This document shows positions 25,447-33,354 of a stretch of 33,954 nt of DNA, one piece after another. The stretch comes from a bacterium (GTDB lineage: Bacteria > Bacillota > Clostridia > Lachnospirales > Lachnospiraceae), in NCBI GenBank assembly GCA_029012425.1, contig JAQXMB010000148.1, positions 1 to 33,954 on the forward strand. The letters run 5' to 3'. Both the position numbers and the translations under genes were made by a program. Below the pieces are notes generated by a model. It ran no database searches. It was not told where the DNA came from and saw only the letters and a program-made list of their open reading frames with translations. Within the stretch, counting starts at the first letter, position 1, and every line of letters begins with the position of its first letter.

Positions 25447-26031
25447 ATGAAAAAAGAACATTGGAAAACAGCAAGGACAGCGGCAAGCTGTCTTATGCTG
25501 TTACTTTTATTTGGATGTGCACATCAGTCGGAGTCTCCGGGGGAATTTATTACGATTTCAGAGAAAACTGAAGCGCCGGAAACTGTGGAAGATTCTGTGG
25601 ACGAAGAAACAGAAGAGCTTGTTACGGTGTTTATCTGCGGTGCGGTAAACAGCCCCGGTGTCTATGAGCTTTCTGCGGGGAGCAGACTGTATGAGTTGAT
25701 TGACTGTGCGGAAGGACTTCGTGAGGATGCTGCTCTGACAGCGCTGAATCAGGCAATGCTCTTAGAGGATGCCCAGATGATTGTCGTTCCAACCGAGGAA
25801 GAGATGACGCAGAATGCGATTGCGGAAGCGTCGGATGGGCTGGTGAATATTAATACTGCCGGTCTGGAAGAACTGATGACTCTTCCGGGAATCGGAAAGG
25901 CAAAAGCGCAGAGCATTATCGATTATCGAACGGAGCACGGTGCATTTTCAAAGATAGAGGATTTGAAGAAGATAGAAGGTATTAAAGACGGGGTATTTTC
26001 CAAGCTGGAAGATTTGATCAAAGTGAATTGA
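25447..26031 (+). CDS. comEA: ComEA-like DNA-binding competence protein, predicted lipoprotein
   Basis: A 194-residue protein. The N-terminus is a lipoprotein signal: basic residues, then CLMLLLLFGC with a lipobox ending at Cys24. After an acidic linker comes an SLBB-like domain (about 58-118, VTVFICGAVNSPGVYELSAGSRL) and a C-terminal double helix-hairpin-helix domain (about 132-194, VNINTAGLEELMTLPGIGKAKAQ). This is the ComEA layout; the protein binds incoming DNA outside the membrane and passes it to ComEC. Most ComEA proteins use an uncleaved membrane helix, so lipid anchoring is a variation. AAAGGAG precedes the ATG. comEC lies four genes downstream in the same run. Confidence 0.9.
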   Translation: MKKEHWKTARTAASCLMLLLLFGCAHQSESPGEFITISEKTEAPETVEDSVDEETEELVTVFICGAVNSPGVYELSAGSRLYELIDCAEGLREDAALTALNQAMLLEDAQMIVVPTEEEMTQNAIAEASDGLVNINTAGLEELMTLPGIGKAKAQSIIDYRTEHGAFSKIEDLKKIEGIKDGVFSKLEDLIKVN

Positions 26032-26039
26032 GGTGTAAG

Positions 26040-26729
26040 ATGGCAAAAAAAGTTCTTGTGGTAGATGATGAAAAACTGATTGTAAAGGGTATCCGTTTTT
26101 CTTTGGAGCAGGATGGAATGGAAGTGGAGTGTGCATATGACGGTGCTGAGGCACTTGAGCTTGCAACCAACAACCAATATGATATGATTCTGCTGGATTT
26201 GATGCTTCCGAAGATGGATGGTTTTGAAGTGTGTCAGCGCATTCGTGAGTTTTCGAATGTGCCGATTGTCATGCTCACGGCAAAGGGCGATGATATGGAT
26301 AAAATACTTGGTCTTGAGTATGGAGCTGATGATTATATTACGAAGCCGTTCAATATTTTAGAGGTAAAAGCCCGCATAAAAGCAATTATGCGAAGAACAG
26401 GAACGAAGGAGGCCGCACAGACAAAGACTGCGATTATTGAAAATGGAGATCTGAAGCTGGATACGGACAGCAGACGCCTGTTTATTCTCGGAAGAGAGGT
26501 CAATCTTACCGCAAAGGAATTTGAGCTGTTAGAGCTTTTTGTTACAAACCAGAATAAGGTGTTCAGTAGAGAAAAGCTTCTTTCGCTTGTTTGGGGAGCT
26601 GATTACCCGGGCGATGTGCGCACGGTTGATGTTCATGTGCGTCGTTTGCGTGAAAAAATTGAGACCAACCCCAGCGAGCCGAAATATGTACACACAAAGT
26701 GGGGTGTGGGCTACTATCATCGTGGATAA
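26040..26729 (+). CDS. OmpR/PhoB-family response regulator
   Basis: A 229-residue two-domain regulator. The receiver domain has the acidic pair D9/D10, phospho-acceptor D53 (LLDLMLPKMDG), T80 and K102 (DDYITKPFN). The C-terminal winged helix (about 135-228) carries LTAKEFELLELF, RTVDVHVRRLREKIE and WGVGYYHRG, typical of OmpR-type DNA binding and close in style to PhoP, WalR and MtrA. ATG 26040 with AGGTG just upstream is preferred to a TTG at 26028 that overlaps the comEA stop. The cognate kinase gene follows after 12 bases. Target genes cannot be predicted. Confidence 0.93.
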   Translation: MAKKVLVVDDEKLIVKGIRFSLEQDGMEVECAYDGAEALELATNNQYDMILLDLMLPKMDGFEVCQRIREFSNVPIVMLTAKGDDMDKILGLEYGADDYITKPFNILEVKARIKAIMRRTGTKEAAQTKTAIIENGDLKLDTDSRRLFILGREVNLTAKEFELLELFVTNQNKVFSREKLLSLVWGADYPGDVRTVDVHVRRLREKIETNPSEPKYVHTKWGVGYYHRG

Positions 26730-26741
26730 GGAACTATCGTT

Positions 26742-28178
26742 ATGAAGCCGAAAAAAAAGCTGCGTAATTTTCTAAAAAGTCTGCAATGTCGTTTGATGAT
26801 TGCATTTACCATTATCGGATTGCTTCCGGGAATTGCCCTTCGTGTAGGTTTGATCCATGCCTATGAGAATCAGGCAGTTTCCAACCGAAGCATCGATATT
26901 CTTAATCAGGCAAGGATTCTGTCGGATCAGATCGTCAACGCGAGGTATCTGGAAGAACCGGCCAATGACTCTATTAATTCCCGACTGGAAAATATTTGTA
27001 ATATATATGATGGACGAATACTGGTAGTGGACAATACTTTTCATATTCTGAAAGATACTTACGACCTCGACACCTCGAAGATAATTATTTCTGAGGAGGT
27101 TGCAACGAGCTTTCAGGGAAAAGAGTCGAGCAAATATGATTCTGTAAATCGTTATATTCAGCTGACACTGCCACTTCGGGATACCAATACCCAGGAGGTA
27201 CTTGGTGTACTTCTTGTGAGCGTTTCTACGGACAGTGTGCGGGATCTGGTTTCTCATCTGAAGGATATTTCCCTGTTTATTCAGCTGATTTCAGCAATTA
27301 TTGTAGTCGGGATTGCTGTGCTGCTGGCTAATGTTTACTCAAACCCGCTCCGTAAAATGTCAAAGCATATTGAAGAAATCCAGACCGGCTATGGCGAGGA
27401 TGTATTAATGATTGACGATTATACGGAGACGGAACAGATTTCAGATAAAATTAATGCATTGCTCAAGAACATGCGTGTGCTTGATGAGTCGCGACAGGAA
27501 TTTGTTTCGAATGTGTCACATGAGTTAAAGACCCCGCTTACATCCATGAAGGTGCTCGCGGACTCGCTCATTGCGCAGGAGGGTGCACCGGTTGCATTGT
27601 ATCAGGAGTTTATGAGTGATATTGCATCCGAGATTGACAGGGAAAATCAGATTATTTCCGATCTGCTCTCACTTGTTAAAATGGATAAAGCAGCTGACAG
27701 TCTTAACATCGCATCCGTCAATGTCAATGAGTCATTGGAGCTTATTATGAAGCGACTGATGCCGATTGCAGAAAAACAGGGAGTAGAACTTGTGCTTGAA
27801 AGCTTCCGACCGGTTACTGCGGAAATTGATGAGACGAAGATGTCGCTTGCAATGACAAATCTGATTGAGAATGCAATTAAATACAATGAGAAACCGGATG
27901 GTTGGGTCCATGTTTCACTCAATGCGGATCATCAGTATTTTTATGTAAAGGTCGAGGATAACGGAATTGGTATTCCGGAGGAATCCCTGGATCACATTTA
28001 TGAGAGATTTTATCGTGTGGACAAGTCACATTCACGGGAGATTGGCGGAACGGGACTTGGTCTTGCGATTACAAGAAATGTTATTTTGATGCATCGCGGT
28101 GCAATCAAGGCATTTTCTACCGAAGGGGAGGGGACAATTTTTACTGTCCGTATTCCTCTGAATTATATTGTTTCTTAG
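26742..28178 (+). CDS. Membrane sensor histidine kinase, partner of the preceding regulator
   Basis: A 478-residue class I kinase. Helix 1 is at about 18-38 and helix 2 at about 175-198 (LFIQLISAIIVVGIAVLLANVY), framing an extracellular sensor of about 135 residues. It continues with a HAMP linker, a HisKA domain with phospho-acceptor H260 (SNVSHELKTPLTSMK), and a HATPase domain with N-box NLIENAIKYN, G1 VEDNGIGIP, F-box YERFYRVDKSHSREIGG and G2 GTGLGLAI. There is no PAS domain, unlike WalK. The phospho-relay should run to D53 of the adjacent regulator. AAGGAA precedes the ATG. The lipoprotein gene starts 12 bases after its stop, making it a candidate accessory sensor. Confidence 0.94.
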   Translation: MKPKKKLRNFLKSLQCRLMIAFTIIGLLPGIALRVGLIHAYENQAVSNRSIDILNQARILSDQIVNARYLEEPANDSINSRLENICNIYDGRILVVDNTFHILKDTYDLDTSKIIISEEVATSFQGKESSKYDSVNRYIQLTLPLRDTNTQEVLGVLLVSVSTDSVRDLVSHLKDISLFIQLISAIIVVGIAVLLANVYSNPLRKMSKHIEEIQTGYGEDVLMIDDYTETEQISDKINALLKNMRVLDESRQEFVSNVSHELKTPLTSMKVLADSLIAQEGAPVALYQEFMSDIASEIDRENQIISDLLSLVKMDKAADSLNIASVNVNESLELIMKRLMPIAEKQGVELVLESFRPVTAEIDETKMSLAMTNLIENAIKYNEKPDGWVHVSLNADHQYFYVKVEDNGIGIPEESLDHIYERFYRVDKSHSREIGGTGLGLAITRNVILMHRGAIKAFSTEGEGTIFTVRIPLNYIVS

Positions 28179-28190
28179 GAGGTGTCTGCG

Positions 28191-29171
28191 ATGAAACGAT
28201 GTGGATATTTTCTATTGTTATTCATGATGGTTGTTAGTGTCTTTTGTGGCTGTTCGAAGGAGCATCCGCAGGAAGGCACATTGATGATAAGCTATTTGGA
28301 TATGAGTCAGACCAGAATTGCAAAGATGGGTTATGAGCCGAATGCGGCATTGTCAGATACGATGCTTTTGGTACAGGAGCTTTTGAATGTGCTTTCGTCT
28401 GATTCGGGGGATGTGGATTTTGTTCGTCCCATCCCGGAAGGCGTAGAGGTTGAGCGCATCCAGATTACAGAAGATGGTGACTTGAGTGTATTTTTTAATG
28501 AAGCATACTTGTCATTGGAATCTGTGCCGGAAATTTTGTGTCGACTTGCGCTTGTACAGACATTGACTCAGGTGGATGGTGTGAAACGGTTGGAGTTTTT
28601 TGTGGGACGCGAGCCACTTTTGGATTCACAGGGAAAAGAGGTTGGATGGATGACAACCGAGAATTTTGTTGAGAATCCGGGAGAGCAGATTAACTCCATT
28701 CAGCAGGCAGAATTGGATTTGTATTTTTCTAATCCAACCGGGGATGGACTGGTTCTTGAGACGCAGAAAGTATATTACAACAGTAATGTGTCGTTGGAGA
28801 AGCTTGTCATTGAACATCTTTTGGCCGGGCCGAAGCTTTCCAAAGGAATTGCGGCACTTCCGGCGGAGACGGCGCTTGTCAATGTATCAGTGGCAGACCG
28901 TGTGTGCTATGTCAGTCTGGATAATGGTTTTCGAACACAAAACTATGAGATTCAGGAGGCGATTGTTATTTATTCACTTGTGAATTCCCTGACAGCATTA
29001 CCGCATATCGATAAAGTGCAGATTTCCGTAAACGGTGATACTTCCGGTGTATATCGAGAGAGCTTTCCGCTTGGAACCGTTTACGAGGAGGATCTTTCGT
29101 ATGTACGGACTGCTAAGACCGGAAAAGCGGTTGTAGTCAATGATATTGTTATTAATGGAGGAGAAAACTGA
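28191..29171 (+). CDS. Lipoprotein with two GerMN domains
   Basis: A 326-residue exported protein. The signal MKRCGYFLLLFMMVVSVFCGC ends in a lipobox-like FCGC with the acylated Cys at 21. Two copies of the GerMN fold follow, at about 45-140 (LLVQELLNVLSS, DGDLSVFFNEAYLSL, LALVQTLTQVDGVKRLEFFVG) and 190-295 (LEKLVIEHLLAGP, RVCYVSLDNGF, IVIYSLVNSLTALPHIDKVQISVNG). GerMN proteins include GerM of spore formers and LpqB, the lipoprotein of the MtrAB two-component system. The position after a regulator and kinase matches the latter layout, so it may tune the kinase. ATG 28191 is preferred to GTG 28182 because AGGAGG (28177-28182) is then 8 bases away. Confidence 0.88.
   Translation: MKRCGYFLLLFMMVVSVFCGCSKEHPQEGTLMISYLDMSQTRIAKMGYEPNAALSDTMLLVQELLNVLSSDSGDVDFVRPIPEGVEVERIQITEDGDLSVFFNEAYLSLESVPEILCRLALVQTLTQVDGVKRLEFFVGREPLLDSQGKEVGWMTTENFVENPGEQINSIQQAELDLYFSNPTGDGLVLETQKVYYNSNVSLEKLVIEHLLAGPKLSKGIAALPAETALVNVSVADRVCYVSLDNGFRTQNYEIQEAIVIYSLVNSLTALPHIDKVQISVNGDTSGVYRESFPLGTVYEEDLSYVRTAKTGKAVVVNDIVINGGEN
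29157..29170 (+). promoter_or_regulatory. Ribosome binding site and CTG start of comEC
   Basis: GGAGG (29157-29161) is followed after six bases by CTG at 29168-29170, in the comEC frame and overlapping the TGA of the lipoprotein gene (29169-29171). The frame is open back to 29156 and contains no ATG, GTG or TTG before GTG 29207, which has no binding site. The best reading is initiation at CTG with translational coupling. Confidence 0.55.
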
Positions 29172-31696
29172 AGCAATGGAATAGAAGACTGAGCTGTCAG
29201 ATTGCAGTGGCTTTGGTATCAGGCGTTCTACTTGCAGAAAAAGCAACCGTAGCACGCCTGTTTGTTATTATTGCACTTGCAGGATATCTTTTACTTCCGT
29301 TGTTCCACCAGAAAGCCTTTTGGGAATGTGCAGTGCGCGGTGCAATGATTTTTATTGCCGGGTTGGTTGGAGCAACTGTTTTGTGGTATGCGCAGTGGCA
29401 ATGGCAATGCGAAACAAATCGGTTCGCTGATGGTCAGACAGCAACAGTTCATGGGGTAATTGTCCACAAGCAATTGAAAAATGGCATGTGGCAGTATGAG
29501 GTGCAGCCAAACGGCTGCCGTTATCGTATCATTGTCTGCGTAATGTCAGATGGTGATACGAGTAATTCTTTGGGACAAACGGGATACCCGTTGTGTTCCG
29601 TCTTAGAAGTCAAAGGTACTTTTCAATTTTTCAAGATGCCTTCCAACGAAGGACAATTCAATGAGTTTTCATATCAGAAGTCAAAAGGAAATATTGGACG
29701 GATTTATGATGTGCAAATTGTGTCAATTCGCATGCCATTGAAGCACTTGAACTGGAAGGAGCGGCTCTTTCAGCTGCGTCAGAAGCTTTGCCTGGTTTAC
29801 GAGCAGAGTCTTCCGGAGCGCGAATCGGGGATACTCGCATCTATGGTGGCGGGTGAGCGGACGCTCCTAAGCAGTGATGTGAGAGATGTTTTTCAGCATG
29901 CAGGAATCAGTCACATATTGGCGATATCCGGAATGCATATTCAGTTGATTGGCATGACGGTTTTTTTAACACTTAGAAAACGGAAATGTCCTTATCTGTT
30001 GGCGGCACTTATAGCAGTTGTGGTGTTGCTTGGATACGGAGGGATGATTGAGCCGGGCGTGTCATCGATTCGGGCCATTGGTATGTTTTTTATATATTTG
30101 ATAGCAGCGTGTATGGGCGAGCATTATGACGCCTATTCAGCGCTGTCGGTGCTTGTGATAATTCTGTTAATTTCCAACCCATTTGTGTTGCATCAGACAG
30201 GATTTCTCTTTTCCTGCTATGCAGCATTGAGTGCCATTGTAACAGCGCGTGTTCTCAGGGAGAAAGAGACGAGAGAAAAGAAGCTTTTGAATACACTAAA
30301 AATGTCACTGTTGTTACAGCATTTTACACTTCCGGTCGTTGCTTATTTCTATTATGAAATCCCTCTTTATGCACTGTTCTTTAATCTGCTTTTACTGCCG
30401 TTTCTCGGAGCGGTGATTGGGATTGGACTTGTCGGCGGAATGATTGGTGTTCTGATTCCTGCAGCTGCAAAATTTCTGCTCTACCCGGTACACATGATTA
30501 TTACGGTGTATCTGTGGGTATGTGATCTGGGTGAACGGTTACCGTATGAGACCATCATTTGCGGAAGACCGGGTATGGGGAAACTGATTGTGTATGCGCT
30601 GGTATTATGGAGACTTCTTTGCCTGTTTTCAGAGGATAGGAGCGCAGGCACTGTTACAGACACAATTACGGCATCGAAGGACGAACGATGGGGAAATTGT
30701 CTCTTTCTTTGGAGGCGGTTTATGAGTCGCGCATTGCTTGTTGTGATACTACTTGCGGTTCTTTTGTATGTGCCGCGGGGAAAATTTGAGATTGATTTTC
30801 TTGATGTCGGTCAGGGAGATGGAATCTATCTACATACGGCGGAAGGAGCAAATCTGTTCATTGATGGTGGAAGCAGCAGTGTATCTAAGGTTGGAACTTA
30901 TCGCATACTGCCTTTTTTGAAGTATAAGGGTGTGAGAAAGATTGATTATTGGTTTGTCTCGCATCCGGATGCGGATCATATAAATGGTTTGCTTGAGGTG
31001 CTGCAGGCGGGCTATCCGGTAGGAACAATTATCACAGGTGTGCGCTCCGGGGAGGTCAAAGAATGGGAGAAGCTGTCCGCGCTTGCCGAAGCGCGCGGGA
31101 TTACGATGTGTGAGATGCACACCGCAGATCAACTGAAGTTTGAACAGACAAGAATCAGTTGTCTGCATCCGACTGCCAATTATGAGACGGACGATTTAAA
31201 TAACGCCAGTCTGGTTTTGCTGTATGAAGATTGTTCGATTCGAGCGGTATTCGGAGGAGATATCTCATCAGAGGTTGAGCATGAGATCATCGTTCAACTT
31301 GACCGGTATCTCACACGAGCTGAGGAAGCAACGGAATTTCCACTCTGTGTTCAAGGCTATGATAGCGCTTTTCAATCTGACACACAGTATTTGAAGCAGA
31401 CGAATCATCAGGAGCAAAAGCATGAAATTGATATACTCAAGATGAATCACCACGGTTCGAAATACTCGAATTGTGAAGAATGGCTGACTGTTTTCTCTCC
31501 CCGAATTGCCGTTATCTCGTGCGGTAAGGATAATCGTTACGGACATCCGCATCGAGATACCCTCGAGCGGCTTGAAAGTGTTCATTCCACAGTTTTTCGA
31601 ACGGATGAGATGGGGCAGATATGTATATTCCATGGCAAGGCTACTGTAAGAGACATGGACTTGGCGGAGTGGTTGCAACATCTGCCCCTGTTGTAA
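29168..31696 (+). CDS. comEC: ComEC/Rec2 DNA-uptake channel with C-terminal metallo-beta-lactamase domain
   Basis: An 842-residue protein if started at CTG 29168, or 829 from GTG 29207. The CTG start adds LKQWNRRLSCQIA (its first residue would be Met), completing a basic N-terminus before the first helix as in other ComEC proteins. The N-terminal helices and an OB-like domain are followed by the Competence domain (SGILASMVAGERTLLSSDVRDVFQHAGISHILAISGMH, then many helices to about 515). A C-terminal metallo-beta-lactamase-like domain has FLDVGQGDG, FIDGGSSS, HPDADH (H599-H604), GGDI and MNHHGSKYS. It should carry single-stranded DNA across the membrane, and the last domain may degrade the other strand. 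comEA is in the same gene run. Confidence 0.93.
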   Translation: MKQWNRRLSCQIAVALVSGVLLAEKATVARLFVIIALAGYLLLPLFHQKAFWECAVRGAMIFIAGLVGATVLWYAQWQWQCETNRFADGQTATVHGVIVHKQLKNGMWQYEVQPNGCRYRIIVCVMSDGDTSNSLGQTGYPLCSVLEVKGTFQFFKMPSNEGQFNEFSYQKSKGNIGRIYDVQIVSIRMPLKHLNWKERLFQLRQKLCLVYEQSLPERESGILASMVAGERTLLSSDVRDVFQHAGISHILAISGMHIQLIGMTVFLTLRKRKCPYLLAALIAVVVLLGYGGMIEPGVSSIRAIGMFFIYLIAACMGEHYDAYSALSVLVIILLISNPFVLHQTGFLFSCYAALSAIVTARVLREKETREKKLLNTLKMSLLLQHFTLPVVAYFYYEIPLYALFFNLLLLPFLGAVIGIGLVGGMIGVLIPAAAKFLLYPVHMIITVYLWVCDLGERLPYETIICGRPGMGKLIVYALVLWRLLCLFSEDRSAGTVTDTITASKDERWGNCLFLWRRFMSRALLVVILLAVLLYVPRGKFEIDFLDVGQGDGIYLHTAEGANLFIDGGSSSVSKVGTYRILPFLKYKGVRKIDYWFVSHPDADHINGLLEVLQAGYPVGTIITGVRSGEVKEWEKLSALAEARGITMCEMHTADQLKFEQTRISCLHPTANYETDDLNNASLVLLYEDCSIRAVFGGDISSEVEHEIIVQLDRYLTRAEEATEFPLCVQGYDSAFQSDTQYLKQTNHQEQKHEIDILKMNHHGSKYSNCEEWLTVFSPRIAVISCGKDNRYGHPHRDTLERLESVHSTVFRTDEMGQICIFHGKATVRDMDLAEWLQHLPLL

Positions 31697-31723
31697 GAAA
31701 ACATTTACAGCATTTGGAAATAA

Positions 31724-31741
31724 GAACAGAAAGTACTGTTC
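31724..31741. other. Short inverted repeat after comEC
   Basis: GAACAG (31724-31729) and CTGTTC (31736-31741) form a perfect 6-base stem with a 6-base loop. No T-tract follows, so it is not a convincing terminator. It marks the change from the core genes to the AT-rich right-hand region, between comEC and the recombinase remnant. Confidence 0.3.
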
Positions 31742-31782
31742 CCATGAGTGCTACATAGAGAACAGATTTGGAGGTGGCAGCC

Positions 31783-32288
31783 ATGACTAAGGAACGGATG
31801 GAAGAAGAAAAACAATCGGTTCAAAAACGCTTTGAAAGAGGAGAACCAAACACGGGTATTCTTTGTTTGGGTTATGATTGGAACCCTGAAACAAAGAGCT
31901 TTACCATCAACGAAGAGGAAGGCAAATGGGTCAATAGAAGGGCAAAGGCCGCAGACAATCATGGATATGAAAAGATTTCTTTGCAGGACTTGTGAAATGC
32001 AGAGCGTATCACAGTATTTGACGGACACATTGATTTCCATATGAAGGATGGCACAGTAAAGAGTCACATTAGGAAATATTCGGGAGATGGATTTAACAAA
32101 ACACCATTTTCACGAAAAATAATCTGTGGATACTGTGGTTCGAGTATTGTACGAATGGGTGGAAATAAAAGAAGAAAATGTAAGTGAGTTAAAAGATAAG
32201 GCAAATATGAATGCAGTACAAAAGGATGATAAGGTCAGATGAATATTTTGAAAATATTATTAATAGCATTACTCTAATTAAAGGATAA
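31783..32288 (+). pseudogene. Decayed C-terminal part of a large serine recombinase
   Basis: From ATG 31783, with GGAGG at 31770-31774, a frame encodes KRFERGEPNTG and LGYDWNPETKSFTINEEEGKW, the style of the Recombinase domain of large serine recombinases. It stops at TGA 31993-31995. The same frame then continues with NAERITVFDGHIDFHMKDGT and a zinc-ribbon-like PFSRKIICGYCGSS to TGA 32185-32187. Two further frame changes keep coding-like stretches (ELKDKANMNAVQKDDKV, then SDEYFENIINSITLIKG) up to TAA 32286-32288. The N-terminal resolvase catalytic domain with its Ser is absent. The remnant suggests a former integrative element. A short expressed 70-residue product cannot be excluded. The frames after 32187 are the least certain. 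Confidence 0.6.
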
Positions 32289-32379
32289 AGTAATTGTTAA
32301 CAACATTTTCCTTGATAAATTTTATAATATTTCGATATATTATATTTTACTTTTGGTGTAAAGAAGTACAAACAAGATA

Positions 32380-32388
32380 TGGTATAAT
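32380..32388 (+). promoter_or_regulatory. Extended -10 promoter for the hydrolase gene
   Basis: TGGTATAAT combines a perfect TATAAT (32383-32388) with the TGn extension. A -35 is not convincing (AAAGAA at 17 bases), which is acceptable for extended -10 promoters. Transcription would start near 32395, 28 bases before the chosen ATG. The rest of the stretch from 32289 to 32422 is AT-rich and holds no gene that I can support. Confidence 0.5.
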
Positions 32389-32422
32389 ATTAATAATGAG
32401 AATAGGTGGAGGAATGCTTGCT

Positions 32423-33349
32423 ATGAAAAAAGTATGTTTTGAACCGGAAACGGATGGATTTCATGGTGTTTTCTGGCCGACAAAAGTAAAGTCAGAAACA
32501 GTGATGATTGTAGTGCTTGGTAATGATTCAGAAAACTATATGGTAAGGTGTTGTGTGAAATGGTTTCATAAATTGGGCGTAGATGTAATGTCATTATCTC
32601 CGAATAAAAAAGACTATGGTCATCATAATTATCCACTGGAGCGGATAGAAAATGCAATTCTATGGTTGAAGGGGCATGGAGTAAAAAAAATCGGAATTGC
32701 AGGTGGATCTACAACCGGAACTTTGGCATTGACAGCGGCTTCTTATTTTCCGGATATCACGCTAACCTTAGCCATGACACCCAGTGATTTTATATGGCAG
32801 GGATTTATGCGGGGAAAAAGAGATGAGTGTAAGGAGTGGCCGGTTGAAGGAGAATCCCTCTTTACATATCGCGGCGTGCCTCTACCATATATGCCATTTG
32901 TATATCAGCATCCGGAATATTGGAAGACGATTGAGGAGGAAACCAAAAGAACCGGTGATATGATAAATTCGTGGAAATTATTTGATGATTCTGAAAAGGT
33001 ACATCCCCACGCTGAAGAAGAAATGATTAAGGTCGAGAACATTCATGGGAAACTTCTTTTGATCGGAGCGAAAGACGATGTTTTATGGGATACAGCGAAA
33101 TATATCAGGCGTATGGAAGAGCGGTTAAAGCAAAAAGCCCATTCCTGTAATTATGAGGTGGCTATTTATGAGCATGGCACACATTTTGTTTTTCCAGAAG
33201 GCATAATAAAACAAATGATGCCGATTGGTTCCTCATTGCTTATAAAGTTATGTTTTAAGGCGGCAAAGCAGTATCCGAAAGAATGCCGGGAAACCAGAAT
33301 TGATATAGATAAGCGAGTTAGTAACGCTATATCAGAGTGGAGGTGCTGA
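32423..33349 (+). CDS. Alpha/beta hydrolase of the acyl-CoA thioester hydrolase / BAAT C-terminal family
   Basis: A 308-residue cytosolic protein. The nucleophile elbow is GIAGGSTTGTLAL with Ser96, at the position of the GxSxG (or Cys) motif of BAAT-type hydrolases, although the last Gly of the pentapeptide is Thr. The later IGAKDDVLWDT supplies an acid (D218 or D219) and YEHGTHFVFPEG the base (H254), so a full triad is plausible. The insert WQGFMRGKRDECKEWP to PEYWKTIEEE resembles bacterial BAAT relatives. The substrate is unknown: an acyl-CoA, ester or peptide. ATG 32423 is preferred over 32396 and 32414 because GGTGGAGG ends 10 bases before it. The gene follows a recombinase scar, which suggests acquired cargo. 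Confidence 0.82.
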   Translation: MKKVCFEPETDGFHGVFWPTKVKSETVMIVVLGNDSENYMVRCCVKWFHKLGVDVMSLSPNKKDYGHHNYPLERIENAILWLKGHGVKKIGIAGGSTTGTLALTAASYFPDITLTLAMTPSDFIWQGFMRGKRDECKEWPVEGESLFTYRGVPLPYMPFVYQHPEYWKTIEEETKRTGDMINSWKLFDDSEKVHPHAEEEMIKVENIHGKLLLIGAKDDVLWDTAKYIRRMEERLKQKAHSCNYEVAIYEHGTHFVFPEGIIKQMMPIGSSLLIKLCFKAAKQYPKECRETRIDIDKRVSNAISEWRC

Positions 33350-33354
33350 GTAAA

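Noticed and set aside
32289-32422. A gene or N-terminal extension of the hydrolase starting at TTG 32294
   Set aside because: The translated stretch is AT-driven Phe/Ile/Tyr-rich sequence that covers the extended -10 promoter, and the ribosome binding site points to ATG 32423.
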